Below are positions 8,726 through 16,851 of a stretch of 64,000 nt of DNA, in pieces. Under the pieces are notes generated by a model. The model was given only the letters and a program-made list of their open reading frames with translations, ran no database searches and was not told the DNA's origin. The stretch covers positions 1-64,000 of the forward strand of contig NZ_AXUS01000015.1 in assembly GCF_000498755.1 (NCBI RefSeq). The letters run 5' to 3'. Source of the DNA: Clostridioides mangenotii TR (lineage in GTDB: Bacteria > Bacillota > Clostridia > Peptostreptococcales > Peptostreptococcaceae). The position numbers were made by a program, and so were the translations under genes. The number at the start of each line of letters is the position of its first letter. The first letter of the stretch is position 1.

Positions 8726-8746
8726 TTATTTGTGACAATATTCTCG
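8726..8746 (-). repeat. degenerate rlmH-tail (att-like) copy
   Basis: 17 of 21 bases match the 5293 copy (TTATTTGTGA.AA..TTCTC). Read on the minus strand it is REYCHK-stop, a mutated GEPYHK-stop. It lies 222 bp from the good copy at 8504. Confidence 0.45.
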
Positions 8747-8790
8747 TAATAATTATGATTTAAATATGAATAAAAATTAACTATTATTGA

Positions 8791-9338
8791 TTATTCCATT
8801 GCAACATACTCAGAAATTGAATATTTATTACTTTTTCTATCTATATATTCATCTAGGCCTTCTCTAAAGTAAGACATAAATATTCCTCTGTTCGGTATCT
8901 CAAATAATGCATCTGCTATTATAGCTCTAGTATCATTATTTAATTTAGTAAACGTTTCCCAATCTAATGATAATTCATTTATTAATTCTATTGAATACCT
9001 ACATAAATAAAATGTATTGTCATCTTTAACTAAAGCACTACCTCTTCCCATAGAACCTCGTTCTCTCAACCCATCTATTTCTCGGCAATCTAAAATTTTA
9101 ACTATTCCGTAATCTTCAAGTAAATCATCCCAAGCTAATACTTATCTTTATCGCATTAAATTCTATAATCCTCAATCTTTGGAAAAACTCAAATAGTTTT
9201 CTATATTTTACTACTCCCATAGCTATGTCTTTTTGATTATTTGTACCTATTGATGTAAGTATTGCCGCTTTTAAATCCTCAAATTGGTCAGTCAAATTCT
9301 CTAATCTTTTGCCCTGTATACATGTTATACGAATAAAT
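8791..9338 (-). pseudogene. broken gene of unknown family
   Basis: Two frames join into one protein. 9338 to about 9140 reads ITCIQGKRLENLTDQF...YRKLFEFFQRLRIIEFNAIK. A one-base shift near 9140 then gives LAWDDLLEDYGIVKILDCRE...SISEYVAME. No start codon with a ribosome-binding site was found, so the 5' end is also missing. The family is not recognised. It is flanked by att-like debris on one side and the amidohydrolase operon on the other. Confidence 0.45.
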
Positions 9339-9387
9339 ACTTATAGTAAATATGTTGAAATTTAACATTACTAGCTCTTTATAATAT

Positions 9388-10599
9388 TTAAAATGGGTGT
9401 TTATTACCATTTAATATATTAACAGCCGTCATAGCAAATATACCAGATATTTTACTTAATATATTTTCACATATACGAAAGTCACAAGAATGAAGAGAAA
9501 CTTTTCCTACATTTTCTAAGGGTACACATCCAACAAAAAAGTAGGCACTTTTTCTTTCTTCAGAATAAAAACAAAAATCCTCACCGCCTAGATAACTTTC
9601 GTGTGAATACTCAACATTCTCTCTGTGTAGTAGCTGAACAGTAGAATTATATATTATTTCAGTGCATTCTTTATCATTAATAACATGGTTAACTCCATTT
9701 GACCATACTACATTAGCCATAGCACCATTTGCTTTTGCCATATTGTAAACCATACTATCTACGTTATTAATCATACTTTCTAAACCTTCTTTAGCTGTGT
9801 GTCGTAAGGTACCTTTCATTGTACACGTATTTGGTATAATGTTACCTTTATCAATAGGACCAGCATGTATAGACCCGATAGTAAGAACAGCTGGTTCCAT
9901 TGGATTTAATTTTCTAGATACAATTTGTTGTAATCCATTGTATATCTGAGTGGATACAGCTATTGGATCTATACATTTATCTGGCCATGAACCATGGCCA
10001 CCTCTACCTTCAACTATTATACTAAATGGTCTTGTAGCAGAAAAGGCAGTTTTAGCTGGTATAATAATTTTACCAGCTTGGTATTCAGGAAAGCAATGAG
10101 CTCCAATTACAGTGTCAACATAAGGACATTCTAATACTCCATTACTGATCATTAACTTTGCACCAGCACCAGTTTCTTCAGCTGGTTGAAACACAAATTT
10201 TACTGTGCCTGAAAATCTTTCTTTCAATTTAGACAGAATCATAGCTGACCCTAGTAGCCAAGTCATATGAGCATCATGCCCACATGCATGCATCATACCT
10301 TCAGTTAATGATCTATATTCGCAATCATTAGATTCAGTAATTGGAAGTGCATCCATATCGGCTCTTAACATTACACATTTGCCGCTTCCTTTTTTTTCAC
10401 CTTGTAAAATACCAACTAATCCTGTTTGTCCTTCAATACTTCTAACTTCAATTCCATCAATAGAATTTAGATATTTTTTTATAGTATTACAAGTTAAATA
10501 TTCTTGCATAGATAGTTCAGGTATACTGTGAAGCTCTCTTCTGATATCAACAAGTTCATTTTGGATTTCGTTCATATATTTTAAGATTTCTTTTTTCAT
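9388..10599 (-). CDS. M20D-family amidohydrolase (N-acyl amino acid/hippurate hydrolase type)
   Basis: 403 aa cytoplasmic dizinc hydrolase. Metal-site motifs are RADMDALP (about 79-86), MHACGHDAH (about 103-111) and FQPAEET (about 139-145), with a dimerisation lid domain near 185-300. Family members remove acyl or aromatic groups from amino acids or dipeptides. It is the last gene of the unit with the amino-acid ABC transporter and probably acts on the imported compound. A hairpin between it and the binding-protein gene may reduce its expression. Confidence 0.85.
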   Translation of the reverse strand: MKKEILKYMNEIQNELVDIRRELHSIPELSMQEYLTCNTIKKYLNSIDGIEVRSIEGQTGLVGILQGEKKGSGKCVMLRADMDALPITESNDCEYRSLTEGMMHACGHDAHMTWLLGSAMILSKLKERFSGTVKFVFQPAEETGAGAKLMISNGVLECPYVDTVIGAHCFPEYQAGKIIIPAKTAFSATRPFSIIVEGRGGHGSWPDKCIDPIAVSTQIYNGLQQIVSRKLNPMEPAVLTIGSIHAGPIDKGNIIPNTCTMKGTLRHTAKEGLESMINNVDSMVYNMAKANGAMANVVWSNGVNHVINDKECTEIIYNSTVQLLHRENVEYSHESYLGGEDFCFYSEERKSAYFFVGCVPLENVGKVSLHSCDFRICENILSKISGIFAMTAVNILNGNKHPF

Positions 10600-10617
10600 A
10601 TAAACCTCTTTTCAAAT

Positions 10618-10657
10618 AAAATAGCTGTAGATTAGATTTCTAAACTACAGCTATTTT
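10618..10657 (-). terminator. intercistronic hairpin
   Basis: AAAATAGCTGTAG pairs with CTACAGCTATTTT between the binding-protein stop and the amidohydrolase start. It is likely an attenuator or 3'-end stabiliser for the transporter mRNA. Confidence 0.65.
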
Positions 10658-10665
10658 GTTATTTG

Positions 10666-11508
10666 TTATTGTAATATTTCTACTCCTTCGGGTGCATTTG
10701 AAAAATCCATTCCGTACCATTTATCATAAATCTTTGCTAAAGTTCCATCTTCTTTCATATCTTGTATTGCTTTTGATACTGTTTTACGAAGTTCCTCAGA
10801 TTTTTTATCTCCTTTTTTAAATGGATAAGCTTTGGCACCTACCGTAACATCTTCTTCAACCATTCTTGCATCTAAAATTCCTTCTTTTATCTTATAAGCA
10901 GTTTCTCCAGCAGCAAGAAGCATAACATCCACCTTTTTTTGTTTAAAAGCTTCATCTAAAAGTTCTGCGCTGTCATAAGCAACTACATCTATGTTTATAC
11001 CTTGATCTTTAGCTACTTGTTCAAATAAATTTTTACCATTTGAACCTGATGTAAATCCACAAACTAAACCGTCAATATCTTTTAATTTTTTGATATTTGT
11101 TTTATCAGCATGAACTATTAATTTTTCAGGAATATATGCATAGGCCTCAGAAAAATCGTATTTTTCTAAACGGTCTTCATTTATAGTAATAGTGTTTCCA
11201 ACAGTGTCTGCTTTACCTGAATCTAAATAGCCGAATAATGAATTAAATTCCCCTGTAATAAACTCTACTTCAAGTCCTGTTTTCTTTGATATTTCTTTCC
11301 ATATATCAGCTTCTTGCCCTTTATGAATTCCGCTTTCTACATATGAATTAGGTACTGAACTTGATCCAGATGCAACTACAATCTTAGTTGGTTTTTCAGC
11401 TTTAGTATCTGCGTCAGTCTTTTCTTTGTTATTATTGCTAGTGCAAGCTGTAAATCCAACAGCCATTAATAGTGATAGTAGAATTGCTGTTACTTTTTTT
11501 AGTTTCAT
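10666..11508 (-). CDS. polar amino-acid ABC transporter, substrate-binding lipoprotein
   Basis: 280 aa family-3 solute-binding protein. A signal peptide ends in a lipobox (VGFTAC, Cys22), so it is anchored to the outer membrane face. The mature protein has the two-lobe pattern of His/Gln/Cys/Arg binders (GQEADIWKEISKKTGLEVEF, DTVGNTITINEDRLEKYDFS, then FKKGDKKSEELRKTVSKAI near the C-terminus). It lies 53 bp behind the permease gene. The substrate is not predictable from sequence; the linked amidohydrolase suggests an N-substituted amino acid. Confidence 0.85.
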   Translation of the reverse strand: MKLKKVTAILLSLLMAVGFTACTSNNNKEKTDADTKAEKPTKIVVASGSSSVPNSYVESGIHKGQEADIWKEISKKTGLEVEFITGEFNSLFGYLDSGKADTVGNTITINEDRLEKYDFSEAYAYIPEKLIVHADKTNIKKLKDIDGLVCGFTSGSNGKNLFEQVAKDQGINIDVVAYDSAELLDEAFKQKKVDVMLLAAGETAYKIKEGILDARMVEEDVTVGAKAYPFKKGDKKSEELRKTVSKAIQDMKEDGTLAKIYDKWYGMDFSNAPEGVEILQ

Positions 11509-11561
11509 TATTAAGTTCCTCTCCCTTAATGATTATTTTTATATAAAGTTTATTTATATAC

Positions 11562-12227
11562 TTAATATAATTTTGCCACATAATTTTCTAATATATTTTG
11601 AACTTTCTCTACTAAAACAACTAGTATCAAATAAATTATTGTTACACATAAATATGCTTCAAAAAAACGTGTACTTAATGCTGCTTCAATTTTTGCTGCA
11701 GACATAATGTCTGCCAAACCAACTGTGAATCCAAGCGCAGATCCCTTTATTATTCCAATAAACTGATTTCCGATGGAAGGCAAAGCTACTACAAACGCTT
11801 GAGGTAATACAGCCCTTATCATAGTTTGATACTTTGTCATACCCATGGAATAACAGGCTTCAAGTTGTCCTTTATTTACAGATTCCAATGCAGCCCTAAA
11901 GTTTTCTGCCATAAATGCCGATGTATTAAGAGTTAATGCAATAACAGTTGCTTGGAAAGCAGACATTGATTGCAATGAGACTATTACAGTAGGTAATCCA
12001 AAATAAAGGATAAATAACTGAGCAACTAATGGCGTTGCTCTAAAAAATGTTATATAATATCCAAATAAACGGTTAATAACCGGTACCCTATAATACCTGA
12101 AAATAGATATAACGATAGATAAAAACAAAGTAAAAATTAAAGATAATAACGAAATTCCAATTGTCATCTTTAAAGAAGGTAAAACTATTGGAAATAAATT
12201 AAAAAACCATTCAAAATTAAAATTCAT
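11562..12227 (-). CDS. polar amino-acid ABC transporter permease
   Basis: 221 aa integral membrane protein of the HisM/GlnP family. Five or so helices and the EAA loop (QLEACYSMGMTKYQTMIRAVLPQA, about 126-150, trimmed here to its core) contact the ATPase. It lies 14 bp downstream of the ATPase gene and is probably co-translated. A single permease gene implies a homodimer. Confidence 0.88.
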   Translation of the reverse strand: MNFNFEWFFNLFPIVLPSLKMTIGISLLSLIFTLFLSIVISIFRYYRVPVINRLFGYYITFFRATPLVAQLFILYFGLPTVIVSLQSMSAFQATVIALTLNTSAFMAENFRAALESVNKGQLEACYSMGMTKYQTMIRAVLPQAFVVALPSIGNQFIGIIKGSALGFTVGLADIMSAAKIEAALSTRFFEAYLCVTIIYLILVVLVEKVQNILENYVAKLY

Positions 12228-12241
12228 ATAAAATTTCCTTT

Positions 12242-12985
12242 CTATTCTATGCCATTTATTGTATTAACAAATTTTCTAATTCTCTCGTTTTTACAATTTT
12301 CAAATATCTCCTTGGGAGTACCCATGCCGGCTACTAATCCATTTTCAAGAAAAATCATTCGGTCTGCAACTTCTTTTGCAAATTTCATTTCATGAGTAAC
12401 AATTATCATAGTTGTTTTGTTTGATTCTGCTAATTTTTTTATTACATTTAATACTTCTCCTACCAATTCAGGATCAAGAGAAGATGTCGGTTCGTCAAAT
12501 AATATTACTTTCGCTGATACTGCCATAGCCCTTGCAATTCCTATTCTTTGTTGTTGACCGCCAGACATTTCTCTAGGATAAGCATTTTTTTTATCTAATA
12601 AGCCTACTTTATCCAATATATCTAAAGCCGTTTTTTCTGATTCTTTTTTAGGTTTTTTCTGCACAGTAATCATCGGTTCAATAATATTTTGTAATGCAGT
12701 TTTATTGTTTAATAGATTGTAATTTTGAAATACCATTGCGGTTTTTTTTCGTAGATTATAGATATCTTTTTTTGTTGCAGTTTTAGCATCTATAGTAAAT
12801 CCATCAATAGTTATTACACCTTCCGTAGGTTCAGTTAAATAATTTAAGCATCTGAGTAATGTAGATTTGCCTGTACCAGATGGACCTATCAAAGCAACAA
12901 CTTCACCTTCTTCGATATCTAAACTTATATCTTTAAGAACGACTAAGTCACCAAACTTTTTATTTAAATTTTTAATACTTATCAT
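12242..12985 (-). CDS. polar amino-acid ABC transporter ATPase
   Basis: 247 aa. Walker A GPSGTGKST (34-42), Q-loop VFQNYNLL, signature MSGGQQQRIGIARAMA, Walker B VILFDEPTSSLDP and switch His (VTHE) are all present, so it should be active. It is the first gene of the operon, transcribed from the operator-bearing promoter at 13026-13054. Confidence 0.92.
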   Translation of the reverse strand: MISIKNLNKKFGDLVVLKDISLDIEEGEVVALIGPSGTGKSTLLRCLNYLTEPTEGVITIDGFTIDAKTATKKDIYNLRKKTAMVFQNYNLLNNKTALQNIIEPMITVQKKPKKESEKTALDILDKVGLLDKKNAYPREMSGGQQQRIGIARAMAVSAKVILFDEPTSSLDPELVGEVLNVIKKLAESNKTTMIIVTHEMKFAKEVADRMIFLENGLVAGMGTPKEIFENCKNERIRKFVNTINGIE

Positions 12986-13025
12986 AACGTTTTCCTTTCT
13001 TGAATAACAATTATATTAATAAAAA

Positions 13026-13108
13026 ACTATAAAATTTATATCGATATTTGTCATATTTAATTATATATGAGATATTATTTTGATTCCAATTGATAATATC
13101 GATATAAA
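13026..13108 (-). promoter_or_regulatory. promoter with paired TATCGATA operators
   Basis: On the minus strand ATGACA (13049-13054), a 17-bp spacer and TATAGT (13026-13031) precede the ABC operon. TTTATATCGATAT (13035-13047) fills the spacer, and its exact inverted copy ATATCGATATAAA lies at 13096-13108, 58 bp upstream centre to centre. Repression, possibly with DNA looping, is inferred. The cognate regulator is not identified. Confidence 0.65.
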
Positions 13109-13156
13109 CACTATAACTGATAGGTATTTATTATTCAGAAAATATGTAAGTTCACA

Positions 13157-13320
13157 ATGTTACTTTCTCAAAAAGATAGAGTAGATGACAAAACTCTATC
13201 AGAAATAAAAAGATTAAAGCTGGAGGTATAATAATTTCAGTATATTGAGAACAAATAAGCTGAGAGAGTTGCTGGACAAGATAGATATGAAACAGCAGTA
13301 AAATTATCTGAAAGACTTCT
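13157..13320 (+). pseudogene. CWB2 cell-wall protein relic
   Basis: Reads MLLSQKDRVDDKTLSEIKRL then, after stops, AERVAGQDRYETAVKLSERL. These are the two hallmark parts of a CWB2 repeat (LLT..N.LD..T..EL.RL and R.AG.DRYETAV.IS). The VYIIGG strand between them is degraded. It is a fragment of a lost surface-protein gene next to a recombinase fragment. Confidence 0.6.
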
Positions 13321-13330
13321 CATACAAATT

Positions 13331-13712
13331 ACAAACTTCAAACTTCCACAATTTATATCTTTGAAAGACAAAAAAGATAGGTTGCCTTTTTGTTTAGGCA
13401 ACCTATCCTCCATTAAGTATCTGACAACATCACTATTTATTTGTAGCTCTATACTATCAATCTCTCGTTCTTCATCTATAGTTATCTTAGACACTAAAAG
13501 ATGTATTAGTTTTTTCCTCTGCTCATTTGTACTTGCACTTAGAAATACTTCTTTAAACTCGTACATTATGGGCTTAGTCATTTTAGGATCAATTATTTCC
13601 CCATCTATAAAACTTTCTTCTTTCTTGAGCTCTAAAACTCTTTGCTCTAGTAATGAAACTTTATTATTAATCTTATTTAATCTTTCAGAAAGGTCTACTT
13701 TATTATAATCCT
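13331..13712 (-). pseudogene. large serine recombinase, C-terminal fragment
   Basis: About 125 codons closely match the C-terminus of the intact recombinase 1.4 kb away: DLSERLNKINNKVSLLEQRV-type coiled coil, then KEVFLSASTNEQRKKLIHLL and DVVRYLMEDRLPKQKGNLSF. The catalytic and DNA-binding parts are gone. The hairpin GATAGGTTGCC/GGCAACCTATC (13376-13407) lies inside. It is a leftover of a second, related element. Confidence 0.8.
13376..13407. terminator. covarying hairpin, fragment copy
   Basis: GATAGGTTGCC/GGCAACCTATC around TTTTTGTTTA. Two stem pairs differ from the 14819 copy (A-T to G-C and C-G to T-A) with pairing intact. Confidence 0.6.
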
Positions 13713-13774
13713 TGCACTACCTAAAATTCACATACATGTACTCTTCTTATCTATCAATCTAAGACTTCTTGATC

Positions 13775-14509
13775 TTAGCCTTCCTTCATAATCTTGCAAA
13801 TTGATTTAGCATGTTCAACTCTTGGCTTTCCCTGTGGGTGAACTGTGAAAATATATGTTATTCCATTCACTTTATAATAATTTATTTTTCGATTACCATT
13901 GTCCCATACAAGTTCTCGCGCCTTCTCCTTACTTGTATCAAATATGTCTACAACAAAATCCTTCTCCCAATTTGAAGTTAAGAAAACTACAAATTTAGGT
14001 GAAAATACTTCAATCTCTTTAATAAGTATTTTTTTACATAAATCTTTTTGCTCTTTCATTAATTTAGATTTTGGATTTCCTGACTCTTTAGGTGCAATTT
14101 TATACAGATTGGTCCAAGCCACGTGCTTATACCATTCATCACCTAATAATAGGTTCTTGTAAACTTCTTTTATTAACATCCAAAATGATGATCTATTTGA
14201 ATTATAATAACCATCCCTATTGCCTTCACATTGTTTTACCCAATATATTTGATCCTCTCTTGCAAACACTAAATCATCGTCATATTCTGATAGAACTTCT
14301 CCAAATAAAACTTCTATAGGAATCTTCGTATTACCATGCCACCCATTCGATGCTTTACCAACAAATAAAATACCATTCTTTTCACTTATTGGAAACTTAT
14401 CACCCCATTGTGCACAGAATACCCCTAACTCCTCTTCGGAATTTACTTTATTTAACAACTCTGAATATAGAGGCATTATAGCCCTTTTTAGTGGTACTTT
14501 TATATCCAA
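13775..14509 (-). CDS. uracil-DNA-glycosylase-fold-like protein
   Basis: 244 aa, not assigned to a named family with certainty. GILFVGKASNGW (47-58) resembles the first UDG-superfamily motif (G.NPG), FVVFLTSNW lies mid-protein, and TVHPQGKPR near 222-230 recalls the second (HPS). Staphylococcal SCC islands carry small genes of the DUF950 (a UDG inhibitor) and DUF1643 families beside ccr, so a UDG-like neighbour here is notable. It lies just downstream of the recombinase on the same strand, with no obvious shared promoter. Confidence 0.45.
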   Translation of the reverse strand: MDIKVPLKRAIMPLYSELLNKVNSEEELGVFCAQWGDKFPISEKNGILFVGKASNGWHGNTKIPIEVLFGEVLSEYDDDLVFAREDQIYWVKQCEGNRDGYYNSNRSSFWMLIKEVYKNLLLGDEWYKHVAWTNLYKIAPKESGNPKSKLMKEQKDLCKKILIKEIEVFSPKFVVFLTSNWEKDFVVDIFDTSKEKARELVWDNGNRKINYYKVNGITYIFTVHPQGKPRVEHAKSICKIMKEG

Positions 14510-14766
14510 TCTTACACACCCCTTTTTTTACTTTATTGATAGTTTAAATTTCTTCGAAATTAATGTATTTATTTGCATTAATGATAAACTGCTATATTGG
14601 TATTTAATTTACCTACCTATCTATTTAATTAAAACTAAGCATTTAGTATTTTTACAACTGATCTATAAGATATGGCTAATTATGTAAAACATAAGTGAAT
14701 CAAATAATTAGGTGATATTTATGTAAAACGAATTATTATATATTTTTTTATTTTTATTTACTTCAA

Positions 14767-16416
14767 TTATATAACAAACTTCAGACTTCTACAATTTACC
14801 TCTTCAAAAGATAAAAAAGATAGACTGCCCTTTTGTTTAGGCAGTCTATCCTCCATCATCAGATACTTTACAACATCACTATTTATTTGTAGCTCTATAC
14901 TATCAATCTCACGTTCTTTATTTATAGTTATCTTTGACACTAAAAGATGTATTAGTTTTTTCCTCTGCTCAATTGTACTTGCACTCAGAAATACTTCTTT
15001 AAACTTGTCCATTATGAGCTTAACCATTTTAGGATCAATTACTTCCCCATCTATAAAACTTTCTTCTTGCTTAAGCTCTAATACTCTTTGCTCTAGTAAT
15101 GAAACCTTATTATTAATCTTATTTAATCTTTCAGAAAGGTCTGCTTTATTTAATATTCCATCTTCATATAGTTCTATTGCCCTATCTTTTTTATCTTTAT
15201 TAGACTTTATCTCATTTTCAATCTTTTGCAAGGTTTTTTTAACTGGCTTTGCTTTGGTCGTTTTATTTTTATTTATATTCTCTATCACATTATTTAATAA
15301 TGTTTCCTGATTTAAGATCTCCATCAACTTAGCCAAAACATATTGATTAGATTTGTCTACTCTAATAGAGTTAGAAGTACATGCTGAGCTACCTTTATTT
15401 TTCCACTTACCACAAACGTAATATTCAAGTACATTTTTAGAACCATCCTTTCTTTTGTAAGTAGATCTACCTAAAGTCATCGAACTCCCACAAACAGGGC
15501 ATTTAAGTATACCCGTAAGTAGATAATTATTATCATGATTCCTTTTATATACTTTACTTCTATCTTTAAGAAGAACCTGCACCTTATCCCATAATTCAAG
15601 GTTAATTATAGGCTCTTGTATCCCGTCTGTAATTATCGGATCAGCATTTTTGTTTTTCCTTCTATATTTTGAGTAGTCCTTGTGTACGTTAAAACGTATC
15701 TTACCAATGTATACAGGATTATTAAGGATGTCCCTCACAGTAGATACCGAGAATTGATTGTCTCTTTTAGTCTTATATCCATCTTTGTTTAAAGAATTTA
15801 CAATTGCTTTATATCCATTTCCTTTACTATATAGCTCAAAAATTCTTCTCACAGTATTTGCCTCTTCTTCATTAATAACTAAAGCACTATTCCTTCTTTT
15901 CTTCCCTTCATTAGGAAATTCTTTTACATCATATCCTAAAACAACTCCTCCGTTCCATCTACCTTCTCTTGCTCTAGCAATCATCCCCATTTTAACGTTT
16001 TCTGATATAGTACCTCTTTCAAACTCAGATATAGCACCCATTATGTTTAATTGAAATTTTCCCGCTGGAGTTTCTGTTTCAAAACCTTCTGTTAACGACC
16101 TAAATGCGATATTATTTTTTTCTAATAAATTATATATGCTTAGAATATCTGCCAGATCTCTACTTAAACGATTTAATTTCCAAACAATTAATAGACCAAA
16201 TTTTTTATCCTTAACATCTTTTATGAGCTCCCTTACCCCTGGTCTTCCTGATATATTTTTACCACTTATACCTCTATCTTGATATACCCTATATATTTCA
16301 TAACCTTTAGAATTACAATATTCTTCTGCCTTCCTTCTCTGCTCATCTATACTATATCCTTCCTCAGCTTGTTCAACAGTTGATACTCTACAATATATTG
16401 CCACTTTTTTATCCAT
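14767..16416 (-). CDS. large serine recombinase (Ccr-like integrase)
   Basis: 549 aa. The catalytic domain spans 1-150 (AIYCRVSTVEQ, nucleophile Ser12; LIVWKLNRLSRD; GAISEFERGTISENVKMG). A recombinase domain follows (GYDVKEFPNEG..., then VRDILNNPVYIGKIRFNVH), then a C4 zinc ribbon (CPVCGSSM...YYVCGKW) and a coiled coil. The length suits CcrB/CcrC (about 540-560 aa). The ATG at 16416 has AGGAGG 10 bases upstream. Together with rlmH-tail repeats it is the likely integrase of the island. It ends in an RNA hairpin, GATAGACTGCC/GGCAGTCTATC (14819-14850). Related families include phage and Tn-type large serine recombinases. Confidence 0.88.
   Translation of the reverse strand: MDKKVAIYCRVSTVEQAEEGYSIDEQRRKAEEYCNSKGYEIYRVYQDRGISGKNISGRPGVRELIKDVKDKKFGLLIVWKLNRLSRDLADILSIYNLLEKNNIAFRSLTEGFETETPAGKFQLNIMGAISEFERGTISENVKMGMIARAREGRWNGGVVLGYDVKEFPNEGKKRRNSALVINEEEANTVRRIFELYSKGNGYKAIVNSLNKDGYKTKRDNQFSVSTVRDILNNPVYIGKIRFNVHKDYSKYRRKNKNADPIITDGIQEPIINLELWDKVQVLLKDRSKVYKRNHDNNYLLTGILKCPVCGSSMTLGRSTYKRKDGSKNVLEYYVCGKWKNKGSSACTSNSIRVDKSNQYVLAKLMEILNQETLLNNVIENINKNKTTKAKPVKKTLQKIENEIKSNKDKKDRAIELYEDGILNKADLSERLNKINNKVSLLEQRVLELKQEESFIDGEVIDPKMVKLIMDKFKEVFLSASTIEQRKKLIHLLVSKITINKEREIDSIELQINSDVVKYLMMEDRLPKQKGSLSFLSFEEVNCRSLKFVI
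14819..14850. terminator. covarying hairpin in recombinase 3' end, intact-gene copy
   Basis: An 11-bp stem, GATAGACTGCC/GGCAGTCTATC, around CTTTTGTTTA lies within the last codons. The copies at 13376 and 8213 keep the pairing through paired substitutions, so the RNA or DNA structure is probably selected. Confidence 0.6.
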
Positions 16417-16429
16417 AGTTTTTATCCTC

Positions 16430-16621
16430 CTATATATTAATTGGACTTTCCAAATAATTTTGAATGATTCTACATATAATCTCCAATACTTCTTCACTGT
16501 ATATTTCTTCTATCTCCATATCTTCACCTATTTCCTTTTTATAATATATATTTATAAGTGCTTTTGTTCCATTTCTATAGTGATCTATGGAAATAAAGAT
16601 ATCTTTTATTGTAACAATCAA
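16430..16621 (-). CDS. small protein upstream of recombinase
   Basis: 63 aa, TTG start with GGGAG eight bases upstream. Acidic, with an EEIYSEEVLEIICRI helix; no family recognised. It ends 13 bases before the recombinase start, so they are co-transcribed. SCC islands also carry a small accessory ORF between the replication gene and ccr, but homology cannot be claimed. Confidence 0.6.
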   Translation of the reverse strand: MIVTIKDIFISIDHYRNGTKALINIYYKKEIGEDMEIEEIYSEEVLEIICRIIQNYLESPINI

Positions 16622-16851
16622 ATAACATCTCCCTTCTGATGTATTTGATCGTTAGCATTAAAATAGATCATTATTTTCAATTGATCACCATATAAATTTA
16701 AAATGTATTAAATCTAAGTTAACTTTATGAAACTTTTTAAAGTATAAAAAATATTAGGGCAATGGTGGCAAGTAAAATAAAAACTTTTTTAAAATTATAT
16801 CAATAGTATTTTTCATTATAGTAGCCCCAATAGCCCTTTTTTTTAATATCT

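Noticed and set aside
13237-13581. 114-codon minus-strand frame as a separate gene
   Set aside because: Its body is the C-terminus of a truncated recombinase and its end reads antisense through a CWB2 relic.
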